Source: Sphingopyxis sp. PET50
GTDB taxonomy: Bacteria > Pseudomonadota > Alphaproteobacteria > Sphingomonadales > Sphingomonadaceae
DNA length: 64,000 bases
Direction: 5' to 3'
NCBI RefSeq assembly: GCF_025244705.1
Contig: NZ_CP104207.1
Coordinates: forward strand, 2,976,001 to 3,040,000
Shown in pieces: positions 55,534-63,288 of this stretch (position 1 is its first letter; every line of letters begins with the position of its first letter). Both the position numbers and the translations under genes were made by a program. The notes under the pieces are model-generated. The model was not told the DNA's origin. It did not search any database and saw only the letters and a list, made by a program, of their open reading frames with translations.

Positions 55534-56183
55534 TGACCGCAGCCGCGCCTTTGACCATCCAGCGGATCGCGATCTTTCCGCTGCCCGGCGCGGTGCTGTT
55601 TCCCGGGCTGCACCTGCCGCTGCACATCTTCGAGCCGCGCTACCGCGCGATGGTGCAGGAGGTGCTGGTGCGCGACCGGCGGATCGGGATGATCCAGCCG
55701 CGCGTGCTGCCCGGCGAGGAGGATCGCGAACCGCCGGCGCTCTACGGCGTCGGCTGTGTCGGCAAGATCGTCGATGTCGAGGCGCTCGACGACGGGCGTT
55801 TCAACCTGGTGCTCGAAGGCGTCGCGCGCTTTCGCGTGCGGCGCGAGCTCGACGTCACGACGCCGTTCCGGCAGGTCGAGGCCGAAATCGAGAGCGAGGC
55901 CGAGGACGGCGCGGCGCTCGCGAGCATCGAGCGCGCGAGCCTCGAACGCGAGGCGAAGCGTTTTGCCGAGCGGCAGGGCTATGTCGTCGACTGGAACGCG
56001 GTCGGCCAGCTCGACGATGCGACGCTGGTCAACGGCATCGCGCAGGTCGCGCCCTTCGATGCGGCGGCGAAGCAGGCGTTGCTCGAAACCCGGTCGATCG
56101 AAGAGCGCGCCGAGCTGGTCGTGCAGCTGATGCAGTTTTTCGGACGGTTCGACAGCGACGACGGGCGGTCGACGCTGCAATAG
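55533..56183 (+). CDS. LON substrate-binding domain protein
   Basis: 216 residues with the N-terminal LON (PUA-like) domain only: IAIFPLPGAVLFPGLHLPLHIFEPRYRAMVQE ... IGMIQPR ... LYGVGCVGKIVDVEALDDGRFNLVLEGVARFRV. There is no ATPase or protease domain. Its coupling to the thioredoxin-TPR gene is common in alphaproteobacteria and suggests a protein-quality-control pair, but the function is not established. Confidence 0.92.
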   Translation: MTAAAPLTIQRIAIFPLPGAVLFPGLHLPLHIFEPRYRAMVQEVLVRDRRIGMIQPRVLPGEEDREPPALYGVGCVGKIVDVEALDDGRFNLVLEGVARFRVRRELDVTTPFRQVEAEIESEAEDGAALASIERASLEREAKRFAERQGYVVDWNAVGQLDDATLVNGIAQVAPFDAAAKQALLETRSIEERAELVVQLMQFFGRFDSDDGRSTLQ

Positions 56184-56220
56184 GTTCGGAATGGCGGCCC
56201 CCGCCTTCGCGGGGCGGCGG

Positions 56221-57450
56221 TCAGACTTCGACGCCCGCAAGCAGGCGCGGCAAATCGCCCGCTTCGCCGCGCGCCTCGTCCATGAAGAAGCGTTTGAGCA
56301 CCGGCAGCCGCTGCACCGCACCGAGGCCCGCGCGGCGGACGGCAGAGGCCGTGCGGCCGGGGAGGCCGAACAGCCGGGTGAGGCTGTCGGTCGCGAGGCT
56401 GACCATCAGATTGTCGAGCCCGCGCCAGCGCTGGTAGCGCGCGAGCAGCGCCGCGTCGCCGAGATCGAGCCCGAGCCGCGCACCCTCGACGAGCACTTCG
56501 GTGAGCGCCGCGACGTCGCGCAGGCCGAGGTTGAGCCCCTGCCCCGCGATCGGATGGATGCCGTGCGCGGCGTCGCCGACGAGGACGAGCCGCTGCGCGA
56601 CGATCGACGCGCTGTGATGGAAACCGAGCGGATAGGTCATGCGCGGCGCGACCAGCTCCATCGTGCCGAGCAGGCCGCCGGCGCGCTTTTCGAGTTCGGC
56701 GGCAAAGCCGCGGTCGCCCAATTTGGCGAAGCCCGGCCCGTCCTTCTCCGACACCGTCCACACGAAGGCCGAGCGGTGGCGCCCCCGTTCGTCATCGACG
56801 AGCGGGAGCAGCGCGAAGGGCCCTGAGGGGAAGAAGATTTCATGCGCGACTTGCCCATGCGGCTTGCCGTGCGCGACCGCGCCGATCATCGCATGATGAT
56901 GGTACGACCAGTTGGCGATGCTGAACCCCGCGGCGTCGCGGGTCGGCGAACGGCGGCCTTCGGCGACGATCAGCAGCGGCGCGGCAAGGCGACCGCCGTC
57001 GGCGAGCGTCAGCGTCACGCCGTGCGGGCCGATGTCGCGGTCGGCGACCCGCGCCGGCATGATCAGCCTGGCGAGCGGCGCTTCGGCGAGCGCGTCGCGC
57101 AGCGCGATGCGGAGCTGGCGGTTCTCGACCATCGTGCCGAGCGCGGGATCGTCGGCGCCGGTTTCGAAATCGAGTTCACCGGCTTGCCCCCCATCGCTGA
57201 CCTTGATTGCGCGGATCGGGCAGCCGTGGTCCGCGAGGCGGCCGACCAACCCGAGCACCTCGAACATCTGCCATGTCGCGCTGGCGATCGCCGAGGCGCG
57301 GCCGTCGAAGCCGGGGGCGATCGTCGCGAGCGGATCGGCGGGGTCGACGACGATGCTCGACAGGCCATGCCGCGCAAGCGCGAGCGCGAGCGTCTGTCCG
57401 ACGAGGCCGCCGCCGGAGATGATCACGTCGCTGCGCTGGATGTCGGTCAT
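56221..57450 (-). CDS. UbiH/UbiF/COQ6-family FAD-dependent hydroxylase
   Basis: 409 residues. Flavoprotein hydroxylase of ubiquinone biosynthesis: N-terminal GGGLVGQTLALALARHG, GFDGRASAIASATWQMFEVLGL (family-specific R-x-x-A-L/I segment), VAEGRRSPTRDAAG, and GDAAHGIHPIAGQGLNLGLRDVAALTEV. Which ring position it hydroxylates is uncertain, as alphaproteobacterial Ubi hydroxylases have broad regioselectivity. Monocistronic, convergent with the LON-domain gene. Confidence 0.92.
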   Translation of the reverse strand: MTDIQRSDVIISGGGLVGQTLALALARHGLSSIVVDPADPLATIAPGFDGRASAIASATWQMFEVLGLVGRLADHGCPIRAIKVSDGGQAGELDFETGADDPALGTMVENRQLRIALRDALAEAPLARLIMPARVADRDIGPHGVTLTLADGGRLAAPLLIVAEGRRSPTRDAAGFSIANWSYHHHAMIGAVAHGKPHGQVAHEIFFPSGPFALLPLVDDERGRHRSAFVWTVSEKDGPGFAKLGDRGFAAELEKRAGGLLGTMELVAPRMTYPLGFHHSASIVAQRLVLVGDAAHGIHPIAGQGLNLGLRDVAALTEVLVEGARLGLDLGDAALLARYQRWRGLDNLMVSLATDSLTRLFGLPGRTASAVRRAGLGAVQRLPVLKRFFMDEARGEAGDLPRLLAGVEV

Positions 57451-57524
57451 GCCCTCGCCCTAGACCGCTATGCGGTTCTTGAAAAGCGGGCGCGCGGTGT
57501 GAACCGACCGCCGGATAATTTGTT

Positions 57525-57661
57525 CGCACAAAGCCACGAAGCCACAAAGGGGTGTCCGGACCCACCGACATCCATCGGCGGGACGTTGTGGCGACCGCGA
57601 CGATCTTATGGAGCGCCGCTTTGCGGCGGAGCGCATCTTTGTGGCTTCGTGGCTTTGTGCG
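57525..57661. repeat. Inverted repeat of CACAAAGCCACGAAGCC type
   Basis: 25-base perfect arms at 57525-57549 (CGCACAAAGCCACGAAGCC...) and 57637-57661, with a smaller hairpin (GCGCCGCTTTGCGGCGGAGC) inside the right half. The arms match the outer layer of the repeat at 63130-63277. It lies between the divergent hydroxylase and ftsK. Confidence 0.78.
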
Positions 57662-57760
57662 AGTCTTTCCATAACCCACAGCCGCGTTCGGGCACGCGCT
57701 TGACGGGGAGTCCGGCGCGTGCGCATATCGCCGCGTTAACCACAGGGGACCGATTTCAGC

Positions 57761-60068
57761 ATGGCCAGCCGCAAGCCCATCGCCGCAAAGGCCGATTGGC
57801 GCACCGTTTTCAAGGCGAGCATCGCGCGGTCGCTGGTGATCGCGGCGGCGGTGGCGCTGGGCGGGTTCACCCTGTTTCTGGCGCTCGCGCTGCTGACCTA
57901 TCACAGCACCGATCCGTCGATCCACACCGCGGCGGGCGGCGACATCGCGAACTGGATGGGCCTAGCCGGGGGCGTCGGTCGCGGGCATATTGCTCGGGGT
58001 CGGGGGTGTCGCCACCATATTGCTCGTGCCCTTGCTGGGCCTCGTCGCCTGGCGGCTGTGGACGGGCGAGGCGCAGCCCTATTGGAAACGCCAGCTCGCC
58101 TATGTCTTTGCCGCGATCCTGCTCATCGGCCTGGGCGCGCAGCTCTGGGCGCCCGACAGCAATATTCCGCTGCCCGCCGGGCTGGGCGGGATATTGACCT
58201 TGCTCGTCGGCGGCGCGATCGACCCCTGGTTCGACCGCATCCCCGAGCCCGGCGCGGCGCTGGTGCGTTTTGCGGCGATCCTGCTGCTGATCGGCACCGG
58301 CCTGTGGCTCGCCTGGCGCGCGCTGCGGCTCGAACCCGGCTGGTGGTCGCGGCTCCGGCTGCCTGCGGCGGAGCGCGGGCGCGTTGTCGCCCCCGCCCCG
58401 CCCGCCGCGGCCAAGGCGCCGAACCTGATGGAACGGGTGATCCGCCCGCGCGCACGCGCCGAGCCGAGCGACCGCGCGCCGCCCGAAATCGCCGACCCCG
58501 CAACCCGCGCGCAGCCTTCGAAGCCGCGCCCCAAGCCGCAGACCGAGCTGTTCACCAATTATCAGATGCCGTCGATCGACCTGCTCGCGCCGCCGCCGGC
58601 CGCGCCGACGGGGCAGATCGACAAGGCGGGGCTCGAGCGCAATGCGAGGCTGCTCGAATCGGTGCTCGAGGATTTCCAGGTCAAGGGCGTGATCACCGCG
58701 GTGCGCCCCGGCCCCGTCGTCACCATGTACGAACTCGAGCCCGCGCCGGGCACCAAGGCGAGCCGCGTGTCGAACCTGGCCGACGATATCGCGCGCAACA
58801 TGTCGGCGCTGTCGGCGCGCATCGCGCCAATCCCCGGACGCACGGTGATCGGCATCGAACTGCCCAATGCGCACCGCGAATCGGTGGTACTGTCCGAAAT
58901 GATCGGCAGCGCGCTGTTCCAGGAACAGACGGGCGCGCTCCCGATCATCCTCGGCAAGAATATCAGCGGCGACCCGGTCATCGCCGACCTCGCGCCGATG
59001 CCGCACCTGCTGATCGCGGGTACGACCGGCTCGGGTAAGTCGGTCGGCCTCAACGCGATGATCCTCTCGCTTCTCTATCGCCTCGGTCCCGACCAGGTGA
59101 AGATGATCATGATCGACCCCAAGATGCTGGAACTCAGCGTCTATGACGGGATTCCGCATCTGCTCGCCCCCGTCGTGACCGAGCCCAAGAAGGCGATCCG
59201 CGCCCTCAAATGGGCGGTCGAGCAGATGGAGGACCGCTATCGCATGATGTCGAGCCTGTCGGTGCGCAACCTTGCGGGCTACAACGACAAGGTGCGCGGC
59301 GCGCTCGCCAAGGGCAAGTCCCTGGGGCGCCGTGTCCAGACCGGCTACGACCCCGAGACCGGCCAGCCGGTCTATGAGGAAGAGACGCTCGACTATGCGC
59401 CGCTGCCGCAGATCGTCGTCGTCGTCGACGAGCTCGCCGACCTGATGATGACCGCGGGCAAGGAGGTCGAATTCCTGATCCAGCGGCTGGCGCAGAAAGC
59501 GCGCGCGGCGGGCATCCACCTGATCCTCGCGACGCAGCGCCCGTCGGTCGACGTCATCACCGGCGTCATCAAGGCGAATTTGCCGACGCGCATCAGCTTC
59601 AACGTGACGTCGAAGATCGACAGCCGCACGATCCTGGGCGAAGCGGGTGCCGAGCAATTGCTCGGCAAGGGCGACATGCTGTACGTGCCCGGCGGCAAGC
59701 AGATCACGCGCATCCACGGCCCCTTCGTCTCCGACGACGAGGTGCGGCTCGTCGCCGACCATTGGCGCGGCCAGGGCCAGCCCGACTATATCGAAAGCGT
59801 CACCGAGGAACCCGAGGACGGCGGCTTCGCGATGGAGGGTGCCCCCGCGGGCGGCGACAGCGCCGAGGACCGCATCTATGCCAAGGCGTGCCAGATCGTC
59901 GTCGAGAGCCAGAAGGCCTCGACGAGCTGGCTGCAACGGCAGCTGCGCATCGGGTACAACAGCGCCGCGAGGCTGATCGAGCGCATGGAGGAGGAGGGAT
60001 TGGTCAGCCCCCCTAATCATGTCGGTCGGCGCGATGTGCTGACCGACCAATATGGGCAGCAACGGTAG
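57761..60068 (+). CDS. ftsK: DNA translocase FtsK, frameshifted
   Basis: Septal DNA pump for chromosome dimer resolution. Four to five N-terminal membrane helices (VIAAAVALGGFTLFLALALL; GILLGVGGVATILLVPLLGL; ...), a Pro-rich linker, then the alpha/beta motor with Walker A LLIAGTTGSGKSVGLNAMI and Walker B IVVVVDELADLMM, and the gamma winged helix (AKACQIVVESQKASTSWLQRQLRIGYNSAARLIERMEEEGLV). GCCTAGC at 57960-57966 breaks the frame after the first helix; GCCGGC gives NWMGRPGASVAG and a continuous 768-residue protein. FtsK is normally essential, so a true null is unlikely. Confidence 0.97.
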
Positions 60069-60123
60069 GGCGGGGGCGGAACCAAAGCCGCGCCTCGCGA
60101 CTTGAACAGCATCCAAACGCCGG

Positions 60124-60139
60124 GTTCACAGCGCGTTCA
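60124..60139 (+). promoter_or_regulatory. OmpR-type direct repeat upstream of lolA
   Basis: GTTCA at 60124-60128 and GTTCA at 60135-60139, exact copies 11 bases apart, about 50 bases before the lolA ATG. This is the clearest of three such sites in the window. Confidence 0.5.
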
Positions 60140-60188
60140 ACGCTGGATTGGCATAGCCCGGCGGTCCTTGTGGCAGAATGAGAGTATC

Positions 60189-60851
60189 ATGACCCTGAAT
60201 TTCCCCCGCCTGACCCTGACCCGCGCCGCGGCGCTGGCGCTCGTCCCCGCCGCGGCGGCCGCGCTGGCGCTTGGCGCCCCGGCGGTCGCGCAGTCGGCGT
60301 CGACCACCCTGTCGTCGGTGCAGTCGCACCTGAAGGCGACGAGTTCGATGACCGCCGATTTCGTCCAGACCGACCGCAACGGCCAGCGCCTGACCGGTCA
60401 GCTGACCCTGAAGCGCCCCGGCAAGATCCGCTTCCAGTATCAGAAGGGCGTGCCCCTGCTGATCGTCGGCGACGGCAGCTCGCTGACGATGATCGACTAT
60501 GAGGTGAAGCAGGTGCAGCGCTGGCCGGTGAAGAATTCGCCGCTCGGCGCGCTACTCGATCCCGACCGCGACATGAGCCAATATGCCAAGGTCATCCCGA
60601 CCGGCAGCAACGAGGTGGTGAGCGTCGAGGTCAGGGACCCGAAGCGTCCCGAATATGGCACGATCACGATGGTGTTCGTCCGCGACGGCGGCGCGCCCGC
60701 AGGGCTGCGCCTGCGCGGCTGGGTCGCGCTCGATTCGCAGAACAACCGCACGCGCATCGACCTCAGCAACCAGAAATTCAACGTCGCGGTCGCCGATTCG
60801 GCGTTCAAATGGACCGACCCACGCCCCCGCTCGCGCGGGCGCCGCGGCTGA
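60189..60851 (+). CDS. lolA: Outer-membrane lipoprotein carrier protein LolA
   Basis: Periplasmic chaperone carrying lipoproteins from LolCDE to the outer membrane. 220 residues: signal peptide ending APAVAQ, then TTLSSVQSHLKATSSMTADFVQTDRNGQRLTGQLTLKRPGKIRFQY, the half-barrel core typical of LolA, and YAKVIPTGSNEVVSVEVRDP. AGAATGAGAG precedes the ATG. Likely regulated through the direct repeat upstream; an intrinsic terminator follows. Confidence 0.93.
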   Translation: MTLNFPRLTLTRAAALALVPAAAAALALGAPAVAQSASTTLSSVQSHLKATSSMTADFVQTDRNGQRLTGQLTLKRPGKIRFQYQKGVPLLIVGDGSSLTMIDYEVKQVQRWPVKNSPLGALLDPDRDMSQYAKVIPTGSNEVVSVEVRDPKRPEYGTITMVFVRDGGAPAGLRLRGWVALDSQNNRTRIDLSNQKFNVAVADSAFKWTDPRPRSRGRRG

Positions 60852-60880
60852 CAACGGACTTATCCACAGCCGAAACCGAC

Positions 60881-60919
60881 CGGCGCCGAATCCCGTAATG
60901 CGGATTCGGCGCCGTTTTT
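60881..60919 (+). terminator. Intrinsic terminator of lolA
   Basis: CGGCGCCGAATCC (60881-60893) pairs perfectly with GGATTCGGCGCCG (60902-60914) around an eight-base loop and is followed by TTTTT. Confidence 0.9.
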
Positions 60920-61158
60920 CGGACCAACCGTCGCCTGACATCGACGAACTGCAAGGACCGCCATATCCGCCCGATTTTCGTTCAGCTTCGCGACAGGGAA
61001 GCGGGGCTATTTCAACTCTCGAAGGCGCCAACACGGCCCCCGGTTCTGGGTTTCCCCCTGTTGCCCCAACCGGAACGCCAGGCACCTTCATTCAAGAGCG
61101 TGACGAACGCTGACCTTGAACCCCCGTTCCACCGCCCCTGGAACGGGGGTTTAATTTT
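60920..61158 (+). ncRNA. Candidate small RNA ending in a strong terminator
   Basis: Between the lolA terminator and xthA lies about 240 bases with no supported protein, closing with a second textbook terminator: CCCCCGTTCC (61121-61130) pairing with GGAACGGGGG (61140-61149), then TTTAATTTT. A terminator with no gene in front of it suggests a non-coding transcript. Internal complementarity (CCCCCGGTTCTGGG; GGTTTCCCCCTG) is visible. I cannot match it to a known RNA family. Confidence 0.4.
61121..61158 (+). terminator. Intrinsic terminator before xthA
   Basis: Ten-base perfect stem CCCCCGTTCC/GGAACGGGGG with a nine-base loop followed by a T-rich tail; about 90 bases before xthA. Confidence 0.8.
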
Positions 61159-61245
61159 GGTGCCTCGTCTTTGGCGCCTGACGGCGCACGCGGCACCGGC
61201 CCGCAACACATTGCGCCCGGCTCATCGCGCCGATAGAGCCGAGCC

Positions 61246-62034
61246 ATGACCATCAGCATCGCTTCGTGGAACATCAACAGTGTCCGCGCCCGCATCGGCA
61301 TCGTCGAGAAATTCCTGCGCGAGGAAGCACCCGACGTGCTGTGCCTTCAGGAAACGAAGGTCGAATGCGGCCTGTTCCCGAAAGCGATGTTCGAGGCGCT
61401 GGGCTATCGGCATATCGTCACCCACGGCCAGCGCATGCACCATGGCGTCGCGACGATCAGCCGGGTGCCGCTGGCCGATGTGCGCAAATATGACTGGCAG
61501 GCGAATGGCGAGGCGCGCCATATCGGGGTGACTTTGCCGTCGGGCGTGCGGCTCGACAATGTCTATATTCCCGCCGGCGGCGACATCGCCGACCGCGCGA
61601 TCAACCCCAAATTCGGGCAGAAGCTCGATTTCTTCGGGCGGATGACCGACTGGTCCGGGACGCTCGACCAGCCGACGGTGCTGACCGGCGATTTCAACGT
61701 CGCCCCGCTCGAAAGCGACGTGTGGAACCACAAGGCGTTGCTCGATGTGGTCAGCCACACGCCGATCGAGGTCGAGACGCTCGGCCGGCTGCAGGCGGCG
61801 TCGAGCTGGGTCGACCTGGGCCGTCATTTCATCGCGGCGCCGGCGCCGCTCTTCACCTGGTGGAGCTATCGCGCCAAGGACTGGGAGCTGTCGAACCGCG
61901 GGCGGCGGCTCGACCATATGTGGGTGACCCCCGACCTGCTGGCGAGGGCGGTGTCGCACCGCACCATCCAGCCCGCGCGCAGCTGGGAACGGCCGTCGGA
62001 CCATATCCCTCTCATCACCGAGTTCGACTTTTGA
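61246..62034 (+). CDS. xthA: Exodeoxyribonuclease III
   Basis: AP endonuclease/3'-5' exonuclease of base-excision repair, 262 residues. Family motifs in order: SWNINSVRAR, CLQETKVE (metal Glu), VYIPAGGD, LTGDFNVAP (Asp/Asn), SNRGRRLDHMWV and the catalytic His in RPSDHIPLI. The TGA overlaps the TTG start of ribA. Confidence 0.97.
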   Translation: MTISIASWNINSVRARIGIVEKFLREEAPDVLCLQETKVECGLFPKAMFEALGYRHIVTHGQRMHHGVATISRVPLADVRKYDWQANGEARHIGVTLPSGVRLDNVYIPAGGDIADRAINPKFGQKLDFFGRMTDWSGTLDQPTVLTGDFNVAPLESDVWNHKALLDVVSHTPIEVETLGRLQAASSWVDLGRHFIAAPAPLFTWWSYRAKDWELSNRGRRLDHMWVTPDLLARAVSHRTIQPARSWERPSDHIPLITEFDF

Positions 62035-63104
62035 GCGGCGCGGCGACCGGCCCCGGCGCCCGCCGGGCCGCGCGCGCGATCGACGCGCTGCGCCGCGGCT
62101 GGACGTTTCGCGTCGCCGACCGTTTCGGCGGGCTGGACCTGATCGCGGTCGAAAGTGCGCGCGACGCCGATCTGGCGGCGTTCGGCAGCAGCGACATGCT
62201 TATTTCGGGCGAGCGCGCGGTGACGCTGAAACTGACCAACCAGCGCGCGGCGGCCGCGCCGGGGCCGGTGCGGCTGGCGGGCGCGGCGGATAGTGTCGCG
62301 GCGGCGCTGGCGATCGCGGACCCGGCGCTCGACCTCGCCCATCCGCTGAAAGGTCCGTTCCGCACCGTCGATACCGGCGGCGAAGAGGCCGCCGCCGCCG
62401 CGATGGTTCTGGCGCGCCACGCCGGACTGCTCCCCGCCTTCTTCGTGCGCTCGGGCGCGGTCGCCGGCCCGGCCGAGACCGAGTGCACGGCGGACGATGT
62501 CGCCGCCCTGCTCGACCCCGCGCGGCTGCATATCGCGGCGCGCGCGCGGCTGCCCGTCGAGGCGAGCGAGACCGCCGAGATCGTCGCCTTCCGCTCCCCC
62601 GAGGAAGCGTCGGACCATGTCGCGCTGGTCATCGGCAAGCGCGACGGCCATCCGCCGGTCGTGCGGCTGCACAGCGAGTGCCTGACCGGCGACGTGCTCG
62701 GCAGCCTGAAATGCGATTGCGGGCCGCAGCTTCACGCTGCGCTGCACGCAATGGCCGATGCGCCCTGGGGGGTGCTGCTGTACCTCCGGCAGGAAGGGCG
62801 CGGGATCGGTCTCGTCAACAAGCTGCGCGCCTATGCGCTGCAGGACCAGGGGTTTGACACGGTCGACGCCAATCTGCGGCTCGGCTTTCCGGTCGAGGCG
62901 CGCGATTTCGCGATCGCGGGGCGGATGCTGGAGTTGCTGAACGTACCGCGCATCCGGCTGATGACCAACAATCCCGAGAAAGTGGCGCGGCTGGAGAAGG
63001 AAGGCGTCGAGGTGGTCGAGCGCATTCCGCTGGCACTGCTTACCAATCCGCACAACGCGCAATATCTCGCGACGAAGCGGGACCGGACCGGGCACCAGCT
63101 TTAA
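62031..63104 (+). CDS. ribA: GTP cyclohydrolase II
   Basis: First committed enzyme of riboflavin synthesis. 357 residues: a divergent N-terminal extension of about 150 residues, a decayed-looking RibB-like region usual in sphingomonads, then the RibA domain with RLHSECLTGDVLGSLKCDCGPQL (three zinc Cys), YLRQEGRGIGLVNKLRAYALQDQG (catalytic Arg/Tyr region), GFPVEARDF and RLMTNNPEKV. TTG start at 62031 overlaps the xthA stop (TTGA), the same coupling seen at dapB. Confidence 0.95.
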   Translation: MSGAATGPGARRAARAIDALRRGWTFRVADRFGGLDLIAVESARDADLAAFGSSDMLISGERAVTLKLTNQRAAAAPGPVRLAGAADSVAAALAIADPALDLAHPLKGPFRTVDTGGEEAAAAAMVLARHAGLLPAFFVRSGAVAGPAETECTADDVAALLDPARLHIAARARLPVEASETAEIVAFRSPEEASDHVALVIGKRDGHPPVVRLHSECLTGDVLGSLKCDCGPQLHAALHAMADAPWGVLLYLRQEGRGIGLVNKLRAYALQDQGFDTVDANLRLGFPVEARDFAIAGRMLELLNVPRIRLMTNNPEKVARLEKEGVEVVERIPLALLTNPHNAQYLATKRDRTGHQL

Positions 63105-63129
63105 ACGCGACATCCGATTCAGACTCGGA

Positions 63130-63277
63130 CGAAGCCACAAAGCCACAAAGAGTCCACCCAACTTCCGTTCGTGCTGAGCTTGTCGAAGCACCGTCCTTCC
63201 TTTCAACATTCAAAGGAAGAGCGGCCCTTCGACAAGCTCAGGGCGAACGGGAATGAGAGAGAATCTTTGTGGCTTCG
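63130..63277. repeat. Nested palindromic repeat between ribA and the LytTR regulator
   Basis: Outer CGAAGCCACAAAG at 63130 with complement CTTTGTGGCTTCG at 63265-63277; inner CCGTTCGTGCTGAGCTTGTCG (63165) with CTTCGACAAGCTCAGGGCG (63228). Same two-layer plan as 28116-28276. Confidence 0.78.
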
Positions 63278-63288
63278 TGCGAGATTAT

